Shown: positions 33,923 to 43,132, counted from the stretch's first letter. The stretch is 45,318 nucleotides of DNA from an uncultured Veillonella sp. (GCA_900538355.1 UPXS01000015.1:1-45318), one strand, 5' to 3'. Notes: a model not told the origin generated them from the sequence alone. Program-made: numbers and translations.

Positions 33923-35410
33923 TTATAGAACGTGCATTTTTTCTGCTTCTCGGTAATCCTTAAGGACTGGACGAGGCGGTAATTTGCCCATGATACTCAC
34001 TACGTAGATTGCGATGGAAGAGAAGATGAAGCCTGGCACGATTTCGTAAAGGCCGAGGAATCCAAATTGTTTCCAAATGAGTACTGTTAAACCACCTACG
34101 ACGATACCAGCAATACAACCATGACGTGTCATACGTTTCCAGAATAAGGAGAACAAGATGGCTGGACCAAAGGCGGCACCAAAGCCTGCCCATGCATAGG
34201 CAACCATTGTTAAGATGTAGCTATCAGGGTCCATTGCCATATAGATGGCAATCAATGCTACGATAAGTACTACGATACGACTTACGAGTACTAGTTCCTT
34301 ATCACTTGCTTTAGGATGAATGATATTGGCATAGAAGTCATTAGAAATAGCAGAGGCTGTTACTAATAACTGTGCAGATGCGGTACTCATAATAGCTGCG
34401 AGTACTGCAGACCAGATGAGACCTGCTACAAATGGAGTAAAGAGACGTTCTGTCATGATGAGGAATACCGTTTCCGCATCAGTGCCTACTAAAACATCAG
34501 GCAACATGTATACGTGACCGATGAGGCCAACAGCAATGGCCGCCATAAGGGATAAGATAACCCAAACCATGGCGATATTTGTAGATTTTTTAAGCTCTTT
34601 CGCATCAGAGATAGCCATGAATCTTACGAGGATATGAGGTTGACCGAAGTAGCCAAGACCCCAACCAAGAGAAGAAATTAAGCCGATAGCCCATGTGAAC
34701 CAATCAGATGGATCACCAAATAGGCTAAGTCCTTGCGGGAACTCATGTTGAATGAGCTGGAATGTTTCAATAGGGCCACCCATAAACATGGCAGCCGTAA
34801 TTGGTACTGCTAAGATAGCAAAGAACATCAATGCCCCTTGTATACAGTCTGTCCAAGATACAGCGAGGAAGCCACCGAGGAATGTATAGAATACGACGAT
34901 GCCTGCTGTAATAAAGAGGGATACTGTATAATCAAGACCAAAGATGGTATTGAACAACTTGCCACCTGCTACAAAGCCTGATGATGTATATATCAAGAAG
35001 AAAATCAAGATAAAGAAGGCGGAAATGACAGCTACCGAATGGGATTGGTCGTGGAAACGATTCTTCAAGTAATCCGGTAAGGTTAAACTGTCGCTGGCAA
35101 CCTCTGTATGGTTACGCAAGCGTCTAGAAACGAATTTCCAGTTCGCCCATGTACCCAATGTGAGGCCTACGGCAATCCATACACCAGAAATCCCCGTAGT
35201 ATATGCTAGGCCCGGCACACCCATGAGCATCCAACCACTCATATCTGATGCTTCCGCACTAAGTGCTGTAATCCATGGTCCTAGTTGTCGGCCACCGAGG
35301 ATGTAATCACCAATGTTATTAGATTTCCTGTAATAGTAGACCCCGATATACATCATGAGTCCTAGGTATAAGGCAAAGGCGATTATAATCATTAAGTTGT
35401 CTTGTGTCAT
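33923..35410 (-). CDS. putP: Sodium/proline symporter (PutP), SSF family
   Basis: 495 residues with about thirteen hydrophobic helices, the LeuT-like fold of sodium:solute symporters. Motifs shared with PutP are YILGGRQLGPWITALSAEASDMSGWMLMGVPGLAY at the first helices, WTDCIQGALMFFAI, GYFGQPHILVRFMA, and IWSAVLAAIMSTASAQLLVTASA, which holds serine and threonine residues of the sodium site. Takes up proline with sodium, for nutrition or osmoprotection. On its strand AAGGAGG is 12 nt before the ATG, a rather long spacing. Monocistronic; divergent from recQ. Confidence 0.92.
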   Translation of the reverse strand: MTQDNLMIIIAFALYLGLMMYIGVYYYRKSNNIGDYILGGRQLGPWITALSAEASDMSGWMLMGVPGLAYTTGISGVWIAVGLTLGTWANWKFVSRRLRNHTEVASDSLTLPDYLKNRFHDQSHSVAVISAFFILIFFLIYTSSGFVAGGKLFNTIFGLDYTVSLFITAGIVVFYTFLGGFLAVSWTDCIQGALMFFAILAVPITAAMFMGGPIETFQLIQHEFPQGLSLFGDPSDWFTWAIGLISSLGWGLGYFGQPHILVRFMAISDAKELKKSTNIAMVWVILSLMAAIAVGLIGHVYMLPDVLVGTDAETVFLIMTERLFTPFVAGLIWSAVLAAIMSTASAQLLVTASAISNDFYANIIHPKASDKELVLVSRIVVLIVALIAIYMAMDPDSYILTMVAYAWAGFGAAFGPAILFSLFWKRMTRHGCIAGIVVGGLTVLIWKQFGFLGLYEIVPGFIFSSIAIYVVSIMGKLPPRPVLKDYREAEKMHVL

Positions 35411-35732
35411 GCCTATATAAGACCTCCTTAGGTTGTAGTTCTATTCTATAGTATTATAAATAATTCCTATTGTACCATATATTAGCGCTTTAGAGTGTAA
35501 AAATTTCGTGATATTACGTAGTTTCTATACAAATTTTGAAGATTGGTTTTCTACATATGCATTAGACGTTAGACTGATAAATCGTTTATACTAATAAGCC
35601 CAATAGCATATGAAATATGTTAAAATAAAAGAATGGATAAACGAAATTTCGTATTTTGTATACGAAATTTCGTCATTGATAGTTGTAATTATGGTCTTGT
35701 ATGTAATTTCTGGAACGTGAAAGGAGGTACCT
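35411..35732. other. 322-bp divergent region between putP and recQ
   Basis: It contains the recQ promoter and two identical palindromes (35641-35673). A matching half-site AAATTTCGT lies at 35501-35509 on the putP side. No coding sequence is seen. Confidence 0.6.
35618..35673 (+). promoter_or_regulatory. recQ promoter with two tandem palindromic operators
   Basis: An extended -10, TGT-TAAAAT (35618-35626), predicts transcription from about 35633. Just downstream, the perfect 12-bp palindrome ACGAAATTTCGT occurs at 35641-35652 and again at 35662-35673. Centres are 21 bp apart, two helical turns, so two dimers would bind one DNA face and block elongation or initiation. The regulator is not identified; a LexA-like repressor is one possibility given the DNA-repair target. 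Confidence 0.6.
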
Positions 35733-37616
35733 ATGGAACAACAGCCAGCTTCAAAACAAGCTATTGCATCACAGTCGGTTGATATGAAGCAACAAGCTAT
35801 GATGAAACAACAGGCATTACGGATGTTGGAAACATACTTTGGGTATACCTCCTTTAGACCGGCTCAGGAGGCGCCTGTTGCTTCCTTGTTACGCAATGAA
35901 GATGTAATTGGTATCATGCCAACAGGGGCCGGCAAGTCTATCTGTTTCCAGATTCCTGCTCTTTGCAAGCCGGGCCTTACTATCGTGTTTTCGCCGCTCA
36001 TTTCCCTTATGAAAGACCAAGTAGATGGTCTATTAGTACAGAACATTCCGGCAGCACTCATCAATAGTACCCTTACCCAAGCGGAGTTTAATAAGACTAT
36101 GTACGAGGTGCGTAGTGGTAAGATTAAGCTCTTATATATTGCACCAGAGCGACTAGGCTCTAATTTCTTCTGTAATGTATTGCGAGCTTTGCCTATAGCT
36201 CAAGTTATCGTTGATGAGGCTCATTGTATCTCCGAGTGGGGACATGACTTTAGACCATCCTATCGTCTCATTGGTGAGTGGCTCAACTCGCTACCGAAGA
36301 GACCTATCGTAGGAGCTTTTACCGCGACGGCTACAAAATATGTAGAAAATGATATTAAGAAACTATTAGGCCTAGATAATGCGAATGTATATGTAACGGG
36401 TTTTGATCGACCTAATTTATCCTTCTCTGTCATCCGTACACCAAAGCGCATGGATTATGTAGTCCATTATGTGCGCCAACATGCTAATGAAAACGGTATT
36501 ATCTATTGTGCGACACGCAAGGATGTAGATCGGGTGTATGAAAATCTAACCCGTGCAGGCATAAAAGTAGGTCATTATCACGGAGGTCTCAGCGATGAGG
36601 TGCGCCGTGAGATGCAAAACGCTTATGCAGATGATAAACTGCAGGTCATGGTGGCGACCAATGCCTTTGGCATGGGAATTGATAAGAGTAATGTGCGCTA
36701 TGTGTTGCATTACCAAATGCCGCGCAACATGGAGTCCTACTATCAAGAGGCAGGACGTGCAGGTCGTGATGGAGCCCCTGCAGAATGTATTTTGCTCTAT
36801 AGCGGGCAGGATGTACAGGTTCACAAGTATTTAATTGAACAGTCCATCGAAACTCCTGAGCGGCAAGAGGTGGAACTACGCAAGTTGCAGTCTATGATTG
36901 ATTACTGTTTCTGCAGTAATTGTTTGCGTAAATATATGCTTAACTATTTTGGTGAAAGCACGGTTTGGACTACTTGCGACAATTGTAGTTCTTGTAAAGG
37001 TTCCGCTGATAAGGTAAATGTAACGAAGGAGGCGAAGGCCATCTTCCGTGCCATTATGGGCACCGATGAGCGCTACGGCGCATCTATGATTACCTCTATT
37101 GTGCGCGGTGAGCGAACGGATCGCATCATGCGGGCAGGCCACGATGCATTGCCTGTCTTTGGTTTACTAAGCAATGTAGACGAGAAATCGATTAAGGGCC
37201 TTATTCAACAATTTGTAGCCTCTGGCTACTTGCGTAGCTCTACAGGTAAGTATCCTGTGCTATCTTTGACAGCTGGTGCTGAGGAAGTCTTAGCGGGGCA
37301 TAAAGAGGTAGAGGAAATCAGACAACATGTGTCTGTACCGTCTCGCACTAGTAGGTCTACCTCCACTGTGGCACGAGGAAAATCTAACTCCGGTGCAGGT
37401 GGTTTATTTGAACACTTGCGACAACATCGCAAACGCCTAGCTGAAGAAGCAGGTCTTCGACCATATCTTATCTTCCCTGATACAGTACTCATTGATCTAG
37501 CCAATTTACGACCTACTACATTAGGTGAGTTTGGCAATGTTAAGGGTGTAGGGGAAGCCAAATTGAAAAAGTATGGTCTTAGCTTTTTACAGGCCATTGC
37601 AGAATATAAGGGATAA
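35733..37616 (+). CDS. recQ: ATP-dependent DNA helicase RecQ
   Basis: 3'-5' helicase in recombination repair, 627 residues. A Gln-rich N-terminal extension (about 1-30) precedes the helicase core: Walker A GAGKS with Lys68, DEAH at 161-164 (VDEAHCISEWGHDFRPSYR), and helicase C-terminal motifs ATNAFGMGIDKSNVR and QEAGRAGRDG. The zinc-binding cysteines of the RecQ C-terminal region are Cys397, Cys415, Cys418 and Cys421. A winged-helix region follows, and an HRDC domain closes the protein (about 550-625, LFEHLRQHRKRLAEEAGLRPYLIFPD). AAAGGAGGT precedes the ATG. Full-length and apparently functional. Confidence 0.96.
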   Translation: MEQQPASKQAIASQSVDMKQQAMMKQQALRMLETYFGYTSFRPAQEAPVASLLRNEDVIGIMPTGAGKSICFQIPALCKPGLTIVFSPLISLMKDQVDGLLVQNIPAALINSTLTQAEFNKTMYEVRSGKIKLLYIAPERLGSNFFCNVLRALPIAQVIVDEAHCISEWGHDFRPSYRLIGEWLNSLPKRPIVGAFTATATKYVENDIKKLLGLDNANVYVTGFDRPNLSFSVIRTPKRMDYVVHYVRQHANENGIIYCATRKDVDRVYENLTRAGIKVGHYHGGLSDEVRREMQNAYADDKLQVMVATNAFGMGIDKSNVRYVLHYQMPRNMESYYQEAGRAGRDGAPAECILLYSGQDVQVHKYLIEQSIETPERQEVELRKLQSMIDYCFCSNCLRKYMLNYFGESTVWTTCDNCSSCKGSADKVNVTKEAKAIFRAIMGTDERYGASMITSIVRGERTDRIMRAGHDALPVFGLLSNVDEKSIKGLIQQFVASGYLRSSTGKYPVLSLTAGAEEVLAGHKEVEEIRQHVSVPSRTSRSTSTVARGKSNSGAGGLFEHLRQHRKRLAEEAGLRPYLIFPDTVLIDLANLRPTTLGEFGNVKGVGEAKLKKYGLSFLQAIAEYKG

Positions 37617-37731
37617 TAAATTTTACTGTATATATGGTAGTGCTATGTATTTTTTAGTATGATAGTACTATATATTGTAAGACAGAATGTTAGTATTATT
37701 CGACTTAGTATACATAGATTTAGGGGGATAT

Positions 37732-38523
37732 ATGAGTCTAGCAGATACACAATACCTCGGTATTATTGAAAATATTTTAGAACACGGTACATATGGTCAA
37801 AATCGTACGGGCATTGCGACCTATAAATTACCTCATCAAATCATGCAATTTGATTTGCAAGAGGAATTTCCAATTTTGACTACAAAGTTTGTAGCTTTCA
37901 AAACGGCCGTAAAAGAATTGTTGTGGATTTGGCAAATGCAATCTAACGATGTACGTAAATTACAAGAAATGAATGTACATGTATGGGACGAATGGATGCG
38001 CGAAGATGGTACCATTGGTAAGGCTTATGGTTATCAAATTGCAAAGTACAAACAATTAGACAATCTCATCAAAACTATCAAAGAAGATCCAGATAGCCGT
38101 CGTATGATTGTCACTTTATGGAATATTGAAGATTTAGATGATATGGCGTTGCAACCATGTGCGTATGAAACATTATGGGACGTAGCTGATGGATACTTGA
38201 ACTGCATGCTCATCCAACGCAGTGGCGATATGGGCCTTGGTGTTCCATTTAACACGGCTCAATATGCAGCGTTACAATGCATGATTGCGCAGGTAACAGG
38301 TCTTAAACCTGGTAAATTTACTCATGTTATTAACAATGCTCATGTATATGAAAACCACGTAGAAGCATTGCGCGAGCAATTGGCACGCCGCGATCAAGCG
38401 TTGCCAGCGCCAAAAATTGTAGTAAATCCAGACGTGAAAGACTTCTACGACTTTACACCAGAGGACGTTACATTAGAAGGGTATGAGCACCTAGGTAAAT
38501 TGTCCATGACTGTTGCTGTATAG
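37732..38523 (+). CDS. thyA: Thymidylate synthase (ThyA, Bacillus ThyA / phage phi3T-like branch)
   Basis: Makes dTMP from dUMP using methylene-tetrahydrofolate. 263 residues. The catalytic cysteine is Cys143 in LQPCAYETLWDV; RSGDMGLGVPFN and AHVYENH provide dUMP contacts, and the C-terminus ends LSMTVAV. The PCAYETLW form, rather than the PCH of the E. coli enzyme, matches the branch containing Bacillus subtilis ThyA (PCVYETQW), so the missing histidine is family-typical. AGGGGG is 5 nt before the chosen ATG; an in-frame ATG at 37687 has no ribosome site. Followed by folA, which regenerates tetrahydrofolate from the dihydrofolate released here. Confidence 0.95.
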   Translation: MSLADTQYLGIIENILEHGTYGQNRTGIATYKLPHQIMQFDLQEEFPILTTKFVAFKTAVKELLWIWQMQSNDVRKLQEMNVHVWDEWMREDGTIGKAYGYQIAKYKQLDNLIKTIKEDPDSRRMIVTLWNIEDLDDMALQPCAYETLWDVADGYLNCMLIQRSGDMGLGVPFNTAQYAALQCMIAQVTGLKPGKFTHVINNAHVYENHVEALREQLARRDQALPAPKIVVNPDVKDFYDFTPEDVTLEGYEHLGKLSMTVAV

Positions 38524-38638
38524 CATAGTATTCATGACCCTTGTTAAATAGCATAATATGTATGGCTGTTGCCATATAGGTGTTCATAACAATTGCTAAA
38601 TAGTATTACATTTATGACTGTTGCCATATAGTATGAAT
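38505..38638 (+). repeat. Five degenerate tandem copies of the thyA 3' end
   Basis: Units start at 38505, 38533, 38561, 38585 and 38613, with lengths 28, 28, 24, 28 and 26 bp. Unit 1 is the end of thyA itself (ATGACTGTTGCTGTATAG, coding MTVAV-stop). Unit 3 has ATGGCTGTTGCCATATAG and unit 5 ATGACTGTTGCCATATAG, while units 2 and 4 are more diverged but keep the TAG. The array fills nearly all of the thyA-folA gap. Confidence 0.7.
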
Positions 38639-38652
38639 CGAAAGAGGGCAGT

Positions 38653-39147
38653 ATGTTAGCATTAATCGTAGCCGTAGCACATAATCGTGTAATCGGTAAA
38701 GATAATACCTTGATTTGGCACTTGCCGAATGATTTGAAATTCTTTAAAGAAAAAACGACAGGTCATGTCATCATTATGGGCCGTAAGACCTTTGAAAGTT
38801 TGCCGTTCTTGTTGCCAAATCGTGAGCATTGGGTAATTACCCGCGATAAAGGCTTTGATGCGCCTGAAGGGGTTAGGATTTTCCATAGCCCTGAGGCGGC
38901 TGCAGAAGCGGCGCGTGCTCTTGATGCGGCCTATGTCATCGGTGGTGCTCAAGTATATGAGGCTTTCTTGCCTTACGTAGATACGATGTACATCACAGAA
39001 GTAGACCATGAATTTGAAGGGGATGCATTTTTCCCAGAGTTTCCGGAGGATGCTTTCACCATTGAATCCGTTGTAGACGGCATGGTGGATGAAAAGAATA
39101 AATATCCTCATCGTTTTGTAACCTATTGCAGAAAGGCATCTAAATGA
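38653..39147 (+). CDS. folA: Dihydrofolate reductase
   Basis: Reduces dihydrofolate to tetrahydrofolate with NADPH; 164 residues, normal length. The substrate-binding acid Asp27 is in HLPNDLKFFK; IMGRKTFESLP and YVIGGAQVYEAFLPYVD are the NADPH-site motifs. The Met20-loop region reads GKDNTLIWHLP, with Ile in place of the usual Pro before Trp22. AGAGGG is 5 nt before the ATG. Its stop overlaps the tex start (ATGA). Function with thyA is the classical thymidylate cycle. Confidence 0.96.
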   Translation: MLALIVAVAHNRVIGKDNTLIWHLPNDLKFFKEKTTGHVIIMGRKTFESLPFLLPNREHWVITRDKGFDAPEGVRIFHSPEAAAEAARALDAAYVIGGAQVYEAFLPYVDTMYITEVDHEFEGDAFFPEFPEDAFTIESVVDGMVDEKNKYPHRFVTYCRKASK

Positions 39148-41432
39148 GTGAAAGAATGTTTGCCATTATCGGCAGTGAATTAAATGTTAAGCCAAAGCAG
39201 GTGCAAGCTGCCGTAGAATTGTTGGACGAAGGCAATACGGTGCCATTTATTGCGCGTTACCGTAAAGAGGTAACAGGCGAATTACAAGATGAGCAATTGC
39301 GTACCATTGAAGAACGCATTAAATATTTGCGCAACTTGGAAACACGTCGTCAAGAAATCATTGCCTCTATTACAGAGCAAGAAAAGATGACCGACGAATT
39401 GATGAAAGCCTTAGAGGCTGCCACAAAGCTTCAAGAATTAGAAGATTTGTATTTACCATACCGTCCTAAGAAACGTACGCGCGCTATGATTGCCCGTGAA
39501 CGAGGCTTAGAGCCGTTGGCGGAAATGATCCTTAACGATACGGTTACCTCTGGTGATCCATTAGAGATTGCCAAGGAGTTTGTAACAGAAGAGGTGCCAA
39601 CCCCAGAAGATGCTATTCAAGGTGCATCTGATATCGTAGCGGAAATCGTTAGTGATAGTGCTGACTTCCGTGCGTACTTGCGCAAAAAGATGTGGAACGA
39701 AGGCTTTATTCAAGCTGAGTTGACTGGTGATGAAGAGGTACAGCAACAGTTCTTACAATATGCAGAATATGCCGAGCCTGTTCGTCAAATGCCGTCTCAC
39801 CGCATCTTGGCGGTTAACCGTGGTGAAAAATTAGGGGCTTTAAAATTAGCCCTTACAGTACCAGGTGATACATATGTAGCGTACATGGTGCAAAAGTTAG
39901 AGAAAAATCCAAAATCTATCTTCGCAGACTATAAAGCAGCGGCGGTGGCAGATGCGTACAAACGTCTAATTTTCCCTGCTCTAGAACGCGATATCCGCAA
40001 TGAGTTGACGGAAAATGCAGATGAACAAGCTATCAAGGTGTTTGGTGTAAACCTTAAAAACCTCTTGTTACAACCGCCTTTGGCAGGCCATGTTATTATG
40101 GGCCTTGACCCTGGGTACCGTACAGGTTGTAAGATGGCTATCATCGATCAACAAGGTAATGTGCTCGATTACGGTGCCTATTACTTAACAAATAGTGAAA
40201 AGCTCCGCAAGGAAGCACAAAAGGTATTGGCCGATAAAATCCGTAAGTTCAAAGTTACCCTCTTATCCATTGGTAATGGTACTGCATCTTACGAAACAGA
40301 GCAGTTTGCATCTACCATGATTGAAGAGGAAAAATTAGATTGTCACTACATCATCACCAATGAAGCTGGTGCGTCTGTGTACTCTGCATCTAAATTGGCT
40401 ATCGATGAATTACCAGATTTAGACGTAACAATTCGCGGTGCCGTATCCATTGCACGTCGTGTACAAGATCCATTGGCTGAATCTGTTAAAATCGATCCTA
40501 AATCTATCGGTGTAGGTCAATACCAACATGACGTAAATCAAAAACAATTGACTCATACTTTAGATCAAGTGGTTGAAACCGTAGTAAACCATGTTGGGGT
40601 AGAGCTTAACACCGCATCTCCAGCTATTTTGCAACATATTGCAGGTATTTCTAGTACTGTGGCTAAGAATATCGTTGCGTATCGTCAAGAGAATGGCGTT
40701 TTTAAAAGCCGTAAAGAATTGTTGAAAGTACCTCGCTTAGGTCCTGCAGCGTTTACGCAATGTGCTGGTTTCCTTCGCTTGCAACACGGTAAAAATCCAC
40801 TAGATAATACATCTGTCCATCCTGAGTCCTATGAATTGGCGGAACGCATTATCGGTGAATTAGGGTTTACCTTAAAAGATTTACAAGATAAGGCGCAACT
40901 AGAAGCGTTACAAGTGAAATTACCGCTTGTTGATGCAGAAAAAATGGCTGCCAAACTTGATGCAGGTGTACCAACTGTACGAGATATCTTAGCTGCTTTG
41001 GCGAAACCAGGTCGTGACCCTCGTGAAGATTTGCCAGCGCCACTTACAAGAAAACATGTAGTAAGTCTTGAAGATATCAAGGTAGGTACTGTAGTAAAAG
41101 GTACGGTTCATAACGTAGTTGACTTTGGTGCCTTCGTAGACTTTGGCCTTAAAACTAATGGTCTATTGCATCGCAGTGAATTATGTAATAGCCGTCAACA
41201 TCCATCCGATGTATTGGCTGTAGGCGATATCATTGAAGCTCAAATCATTTCTGTTGATGTAAAACGTAATCGTATCGGTTTATCTGTAAAAGCATTACAA
41301 CCAGAAAAATCAAAAAATAACGATAATAACCGCAATAGAAATAACAACGGTCAACGTCGAAACAACGATCGCAATAATAACCGTAACAATGGTGGTCGTC
41401 AAAATAATAGAAATAATGACAATCGTAAGTAA
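39144..41432 (+). CDS. tex: Tex family RNA-binding protein / transcription accessory factor with Asn-Arg-rich tail
   Basis: 762 residues. Order of domains: helical N-terminal Tex region (about 1-300, with TVPFIARYRKEVTG near residue 35), YqgF/RNase H-like domain (about 315-440) starting IMGLDPGYRTGCK with Asp322, helix-hairpin-helix region (about 480-560, GVFKSRKELLKVPRLGPAAFTQCAGFLR) and an S1 RNA-binding domain (about 645-720, VVKGTVHNVVDFGAFVDFG). Tex proteins bind nucleic acid and affect transcription and RNA turnover. The last 39 residues (724-762) are almost only Asn, Arg, Asp, Gly and Gln, longer than the usual short tail. The start overlaps the folA stop (ATGA), so translation is coupled. 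Confidence 0.95.
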   Translation: MSERMFAIIGSELNVKPKQVQAAVELLDEGNTVPFIARYRKEVTGELQDEQLRTIEERIKYLRNLETRRQEIIASITEQEKMTDELMKALEAATKLQELEDLYLPYRPKKRTRAMIARERGLEPLAEMILNDTVTSGDPLEIAKEFVTEEVPTPEDAIQGASDIVAEIVSDSADFRAYLRKKMWNEGFIQAELTGDEEVQQQFLQYAEYAEPVRQMPSHRILAVNRGEKLGALKLALTVPGDTYVAYMVQKLEKNPKSIFADYKAAAVADAYKRLIFPALERDIRNELTENADEQAIKVFGVNLKNLLLQPPLAGHVIMGLDPGYRTGCKMAIIDQQGNVLDYGAYYLTNSEKLRKEAQKVLADKIRKFKVTLLSIGNGTASYETEQFASTMIEEEKLDCHYIITNEAGASVYSASKLAIDELPDLDVTIRGAVSIARRVQDPLAESVKIDPKSIGVGQYQHDVNQKQLTHTLDQVVETVVNHVGVELNTASPAILQHIAGISSTVAKNIVAYRQENGVFKSRKELLKVPRLGPAAFTQCAGFLRLQHGKNPLDNTSVHPESYELAERIIGELGFTLKDLQDKAQLEALQVKLPLVDAEKMAAKLDAGVPTVRDILAALAKPGRDPREDLPAPLTRKHVVSLEDIKVGTVVKGTVHNVVDFGAFVDFGLKTNGLLHRSELCNSRQHPSDVLAVGDIIEAQIISVDVKRNRIGLSVKALQPEKSKNNDNNRNRNNNGQRRNNDRNNNRNNGGRQNNRNNDNRK

Positions 41433-41458
41433 AAACTATTATTGACTTAAAGTCATCA

Positions 41459-41507
41459 TATAGAAAACCGCATCCTCTATGGTGTTAGAGGGTGCGGTTT
41501 TTCTATA
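41459..41507. terminator. Terminator after tex
   Basis: AAAACCGCATCCTCTA and TAGAGGGTGCGGTTTT form a stem of about 16 bp, with flanking ATAG/CTAT pairs extending it. T-run on the right, A-run on the left. Confidence 0.85.
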
Positions 41508-41539
41508 TAGCTTAAAACTATGTATATTAATGCAGAAGT

Positions 41540-41561
41540 GATATATCGAAAATGATATATC
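41540..41561 (+). promoter_or_regulatory. Two GATATATC palindromes upstream of aldehyde dehydrogenase
   Basis: TGATATATC occurs twice, the palindromes at 41540-41547 and 41554-41561, 14 bp apart. Both also resemble extended -10 elements. About 90 nt of leader separate them from the start codon, including a GAGGAA/TTCCTC mini-hairpin at 41603-41617. Confidence 0.35.
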
Positions 41562-41647
41562 TGATTGAAATATTTAGATATAAGGCGTATGATGAAATCA
41601 TAGAGGAAATCTTCCTCAATCTATATTCCTACATAGGAGGTAATGCT

Positions 41648-43132
41648 ATGAGCTTGAACCTTAAAGAACGATATGGACTTTTAATTAATAATGAATGGGT
41701 ACCGGCATCTGACGGTGCTGAATTCAATGTATATAACCCTGCTAATGGCGAACAACTCGCTATTTGTGCAGAGGCTACGAAGGACGATGTTGATAAAGCG
41801 GTAGACGCTGCAACAGAAGCTTTCAAAACTTGGAAAAAAGTATCCCAAGTAGAACGGGCTGATTACTTGTTAAAAATTGCTGACGCTATCGATGCGCACA
41901 AAGAGTACTTGGCACAAGTTGAAACATATGACAATGGTAAACCAATTCGTGAAACTTTAAATGTAGATATTCCATTTGGTGCGGACCATTTCCGTTACTT
42001 CGCTGGCGTACTTCGCTCTGAAGAAGGCTCTGCACAAGTATTTGACGAAAATACATTGAGCCTCATCATTCGTGAACCAATTGGCGTTGTAGGTCAAGTG
42101 GTGCCTTGGAACTTCCCGTTCCTAATGGCAGCTTGGAAATTGGCACCAGCTCTTGCAGCAGGTTGTACAGTTGTTATTAAACCTTCTAGCCATACATCCC
42201 TTAGCCTTTTAGTATTAGGCGATATTTTGAAAGATATCTTGCCAGCAGGCGTTGTAAATATCGTAACTGGTAAAGGTTCTAAATCTGGTCAATATATCCT
42301 CGATCATCCAGGTTTCAGCAAACTTGCTTTCACAGGCTCTACAGAAGTCGGTCTTGATGTATATAAAGCGGCATCTGAACGCTTGATTCCTGCTACATTA
42401 GAATTAGGTGGTAAATCTGCGAATATCTTCTTTGAAGATGCAAACTGGAAACAAGCTCTTGATGGGGCAATGCTCGGTATCCTCTTCAACCAAGGCCAAG
42501 TATGCTGCGCAGGTTCCCGTATCTTCGTACAAGATACAATTTACGATAAATTCGTAGCTGAACTTTCCGCATTATTTGATAAGGTAAAAGTTGGTTTGCC
42601 TTGGGAAGAATCTACACAACTTGGTTCCTTGATTTACGAAGATCAAGTTAAGAAAGTACTTAGCTATGTAGAACTTGCTAAAGAAGAAGGCGCTCGTATA
42701 GCAGCTGGTGGTGTACGCGTTACTGACGGCGAACTTGGTAAAGGCTGCTTCATTAGACCTACACTTATCGTAGATGCTACAAACGATATGCGTGTAGCCC
42801 GCGAAGAAATCTTCGGTCCTGTAGCTGTTGTTATTAAATTCCACAGCGAAGAAGAAGTGATCGAACAAGCCAACGATAGCTTATATGGTCTTGGCGGCGG
42901 CGTATTCACTCAAAACCTTAACCGCGCTATCCGAGTGGCTCGAGCAATCGAAACAGGTCGTATGTGGGTTAACACTTATAACTCCATCCCAGCAGGCGCA
43001 CCATTTGGTGGTTACAAACAATCTGGTATCGGCCGTGAAACTCACAAAGTTATCCTTGAACACTACACTCAAATGAAAAATATCATTATTAACTTGAGTG
43101 ATAAACCATCTGGGTTCTACAATTTAGATTAA
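41648..43132 (+). CDS. NAD(P)-dependent aldehyde dehydrogenase
   Basis: Oxidises aldehydes to carboxylic acids; 494 residues, normal for the superfamily. Active-site Cys286 is in NQGQVCCAGSR and the general base Glu252 in LELGGKSAN. The cofactor and catalytic Asn motif PWNFPFLMAAWKLAPALAAG is present, as is the C-terminal PFGGYKQSGIGRE. Closest in style to acetaldehyde/lactaldehyde-type enzymes (AldB/ExaC group), but the substrate is not determined. AGGAGG 7 nt upstream sets the start at 41648; the frame stays open to an ATG at 41552 without a ribosome site. Single gene between terminators; codon use is strongly biased, suggesting good expression. Confidence 0.93.
   Translation: MSLNLKERYGLLINNEWVPASDGAEFNVYNPANGEQLAICAEATKDDVDKAVDAATEAFKTWKKVSQVERADYLLKIADAIDAHKEYLAQVETYDNGKPIRETLNVDIPFGADHFRYFAGVLRSEEGSAQVFDENTLSLIIREPIGVVGQVVPWNFPFLMAAWKLAPALAAGCTVVIKPSSHTSLSLLVLGDILKDILPAGVVNIVTGKGSKSGQYILDHPGFSKLAFTGSTEVGLDVYKAASERLIPATLELGGKSANIFFEDANWKQALDGAMLGILFNQGQVCCAGSRIFVQDTIYDKFVAELSALFDKVKVGLPWEESTQLGSLIYEDQVKKVLSYVELAKEEGARIAAGGVRVTDGELGKGCFIRPTLIVDATNDMRVAREEIFGPVAVVIKFHSEEEVIEQANDSLYGLGGGVFTQNLNRAIRVARAIETGRMWVNTYNSIPAGAPFGGYKQSGIGRETHKVILEHYTQMKNIIINLSDKPSGFYNLD

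Noticed and set aside
38158..38163. Thymidylate synthase lacking the His after the catalytic Cys
   Set aside because: PCAYETLW is the normal form in the Bacillus subtilis ThyA / phage phi3T branch, so it is not a defect.
41552..41647. In-frame 32-codon extension of aldehyde dehydrogenase
   Set aside because: No ribosome site at 41552, an excellent one before 41648, and the extension covers likely promoter elements.
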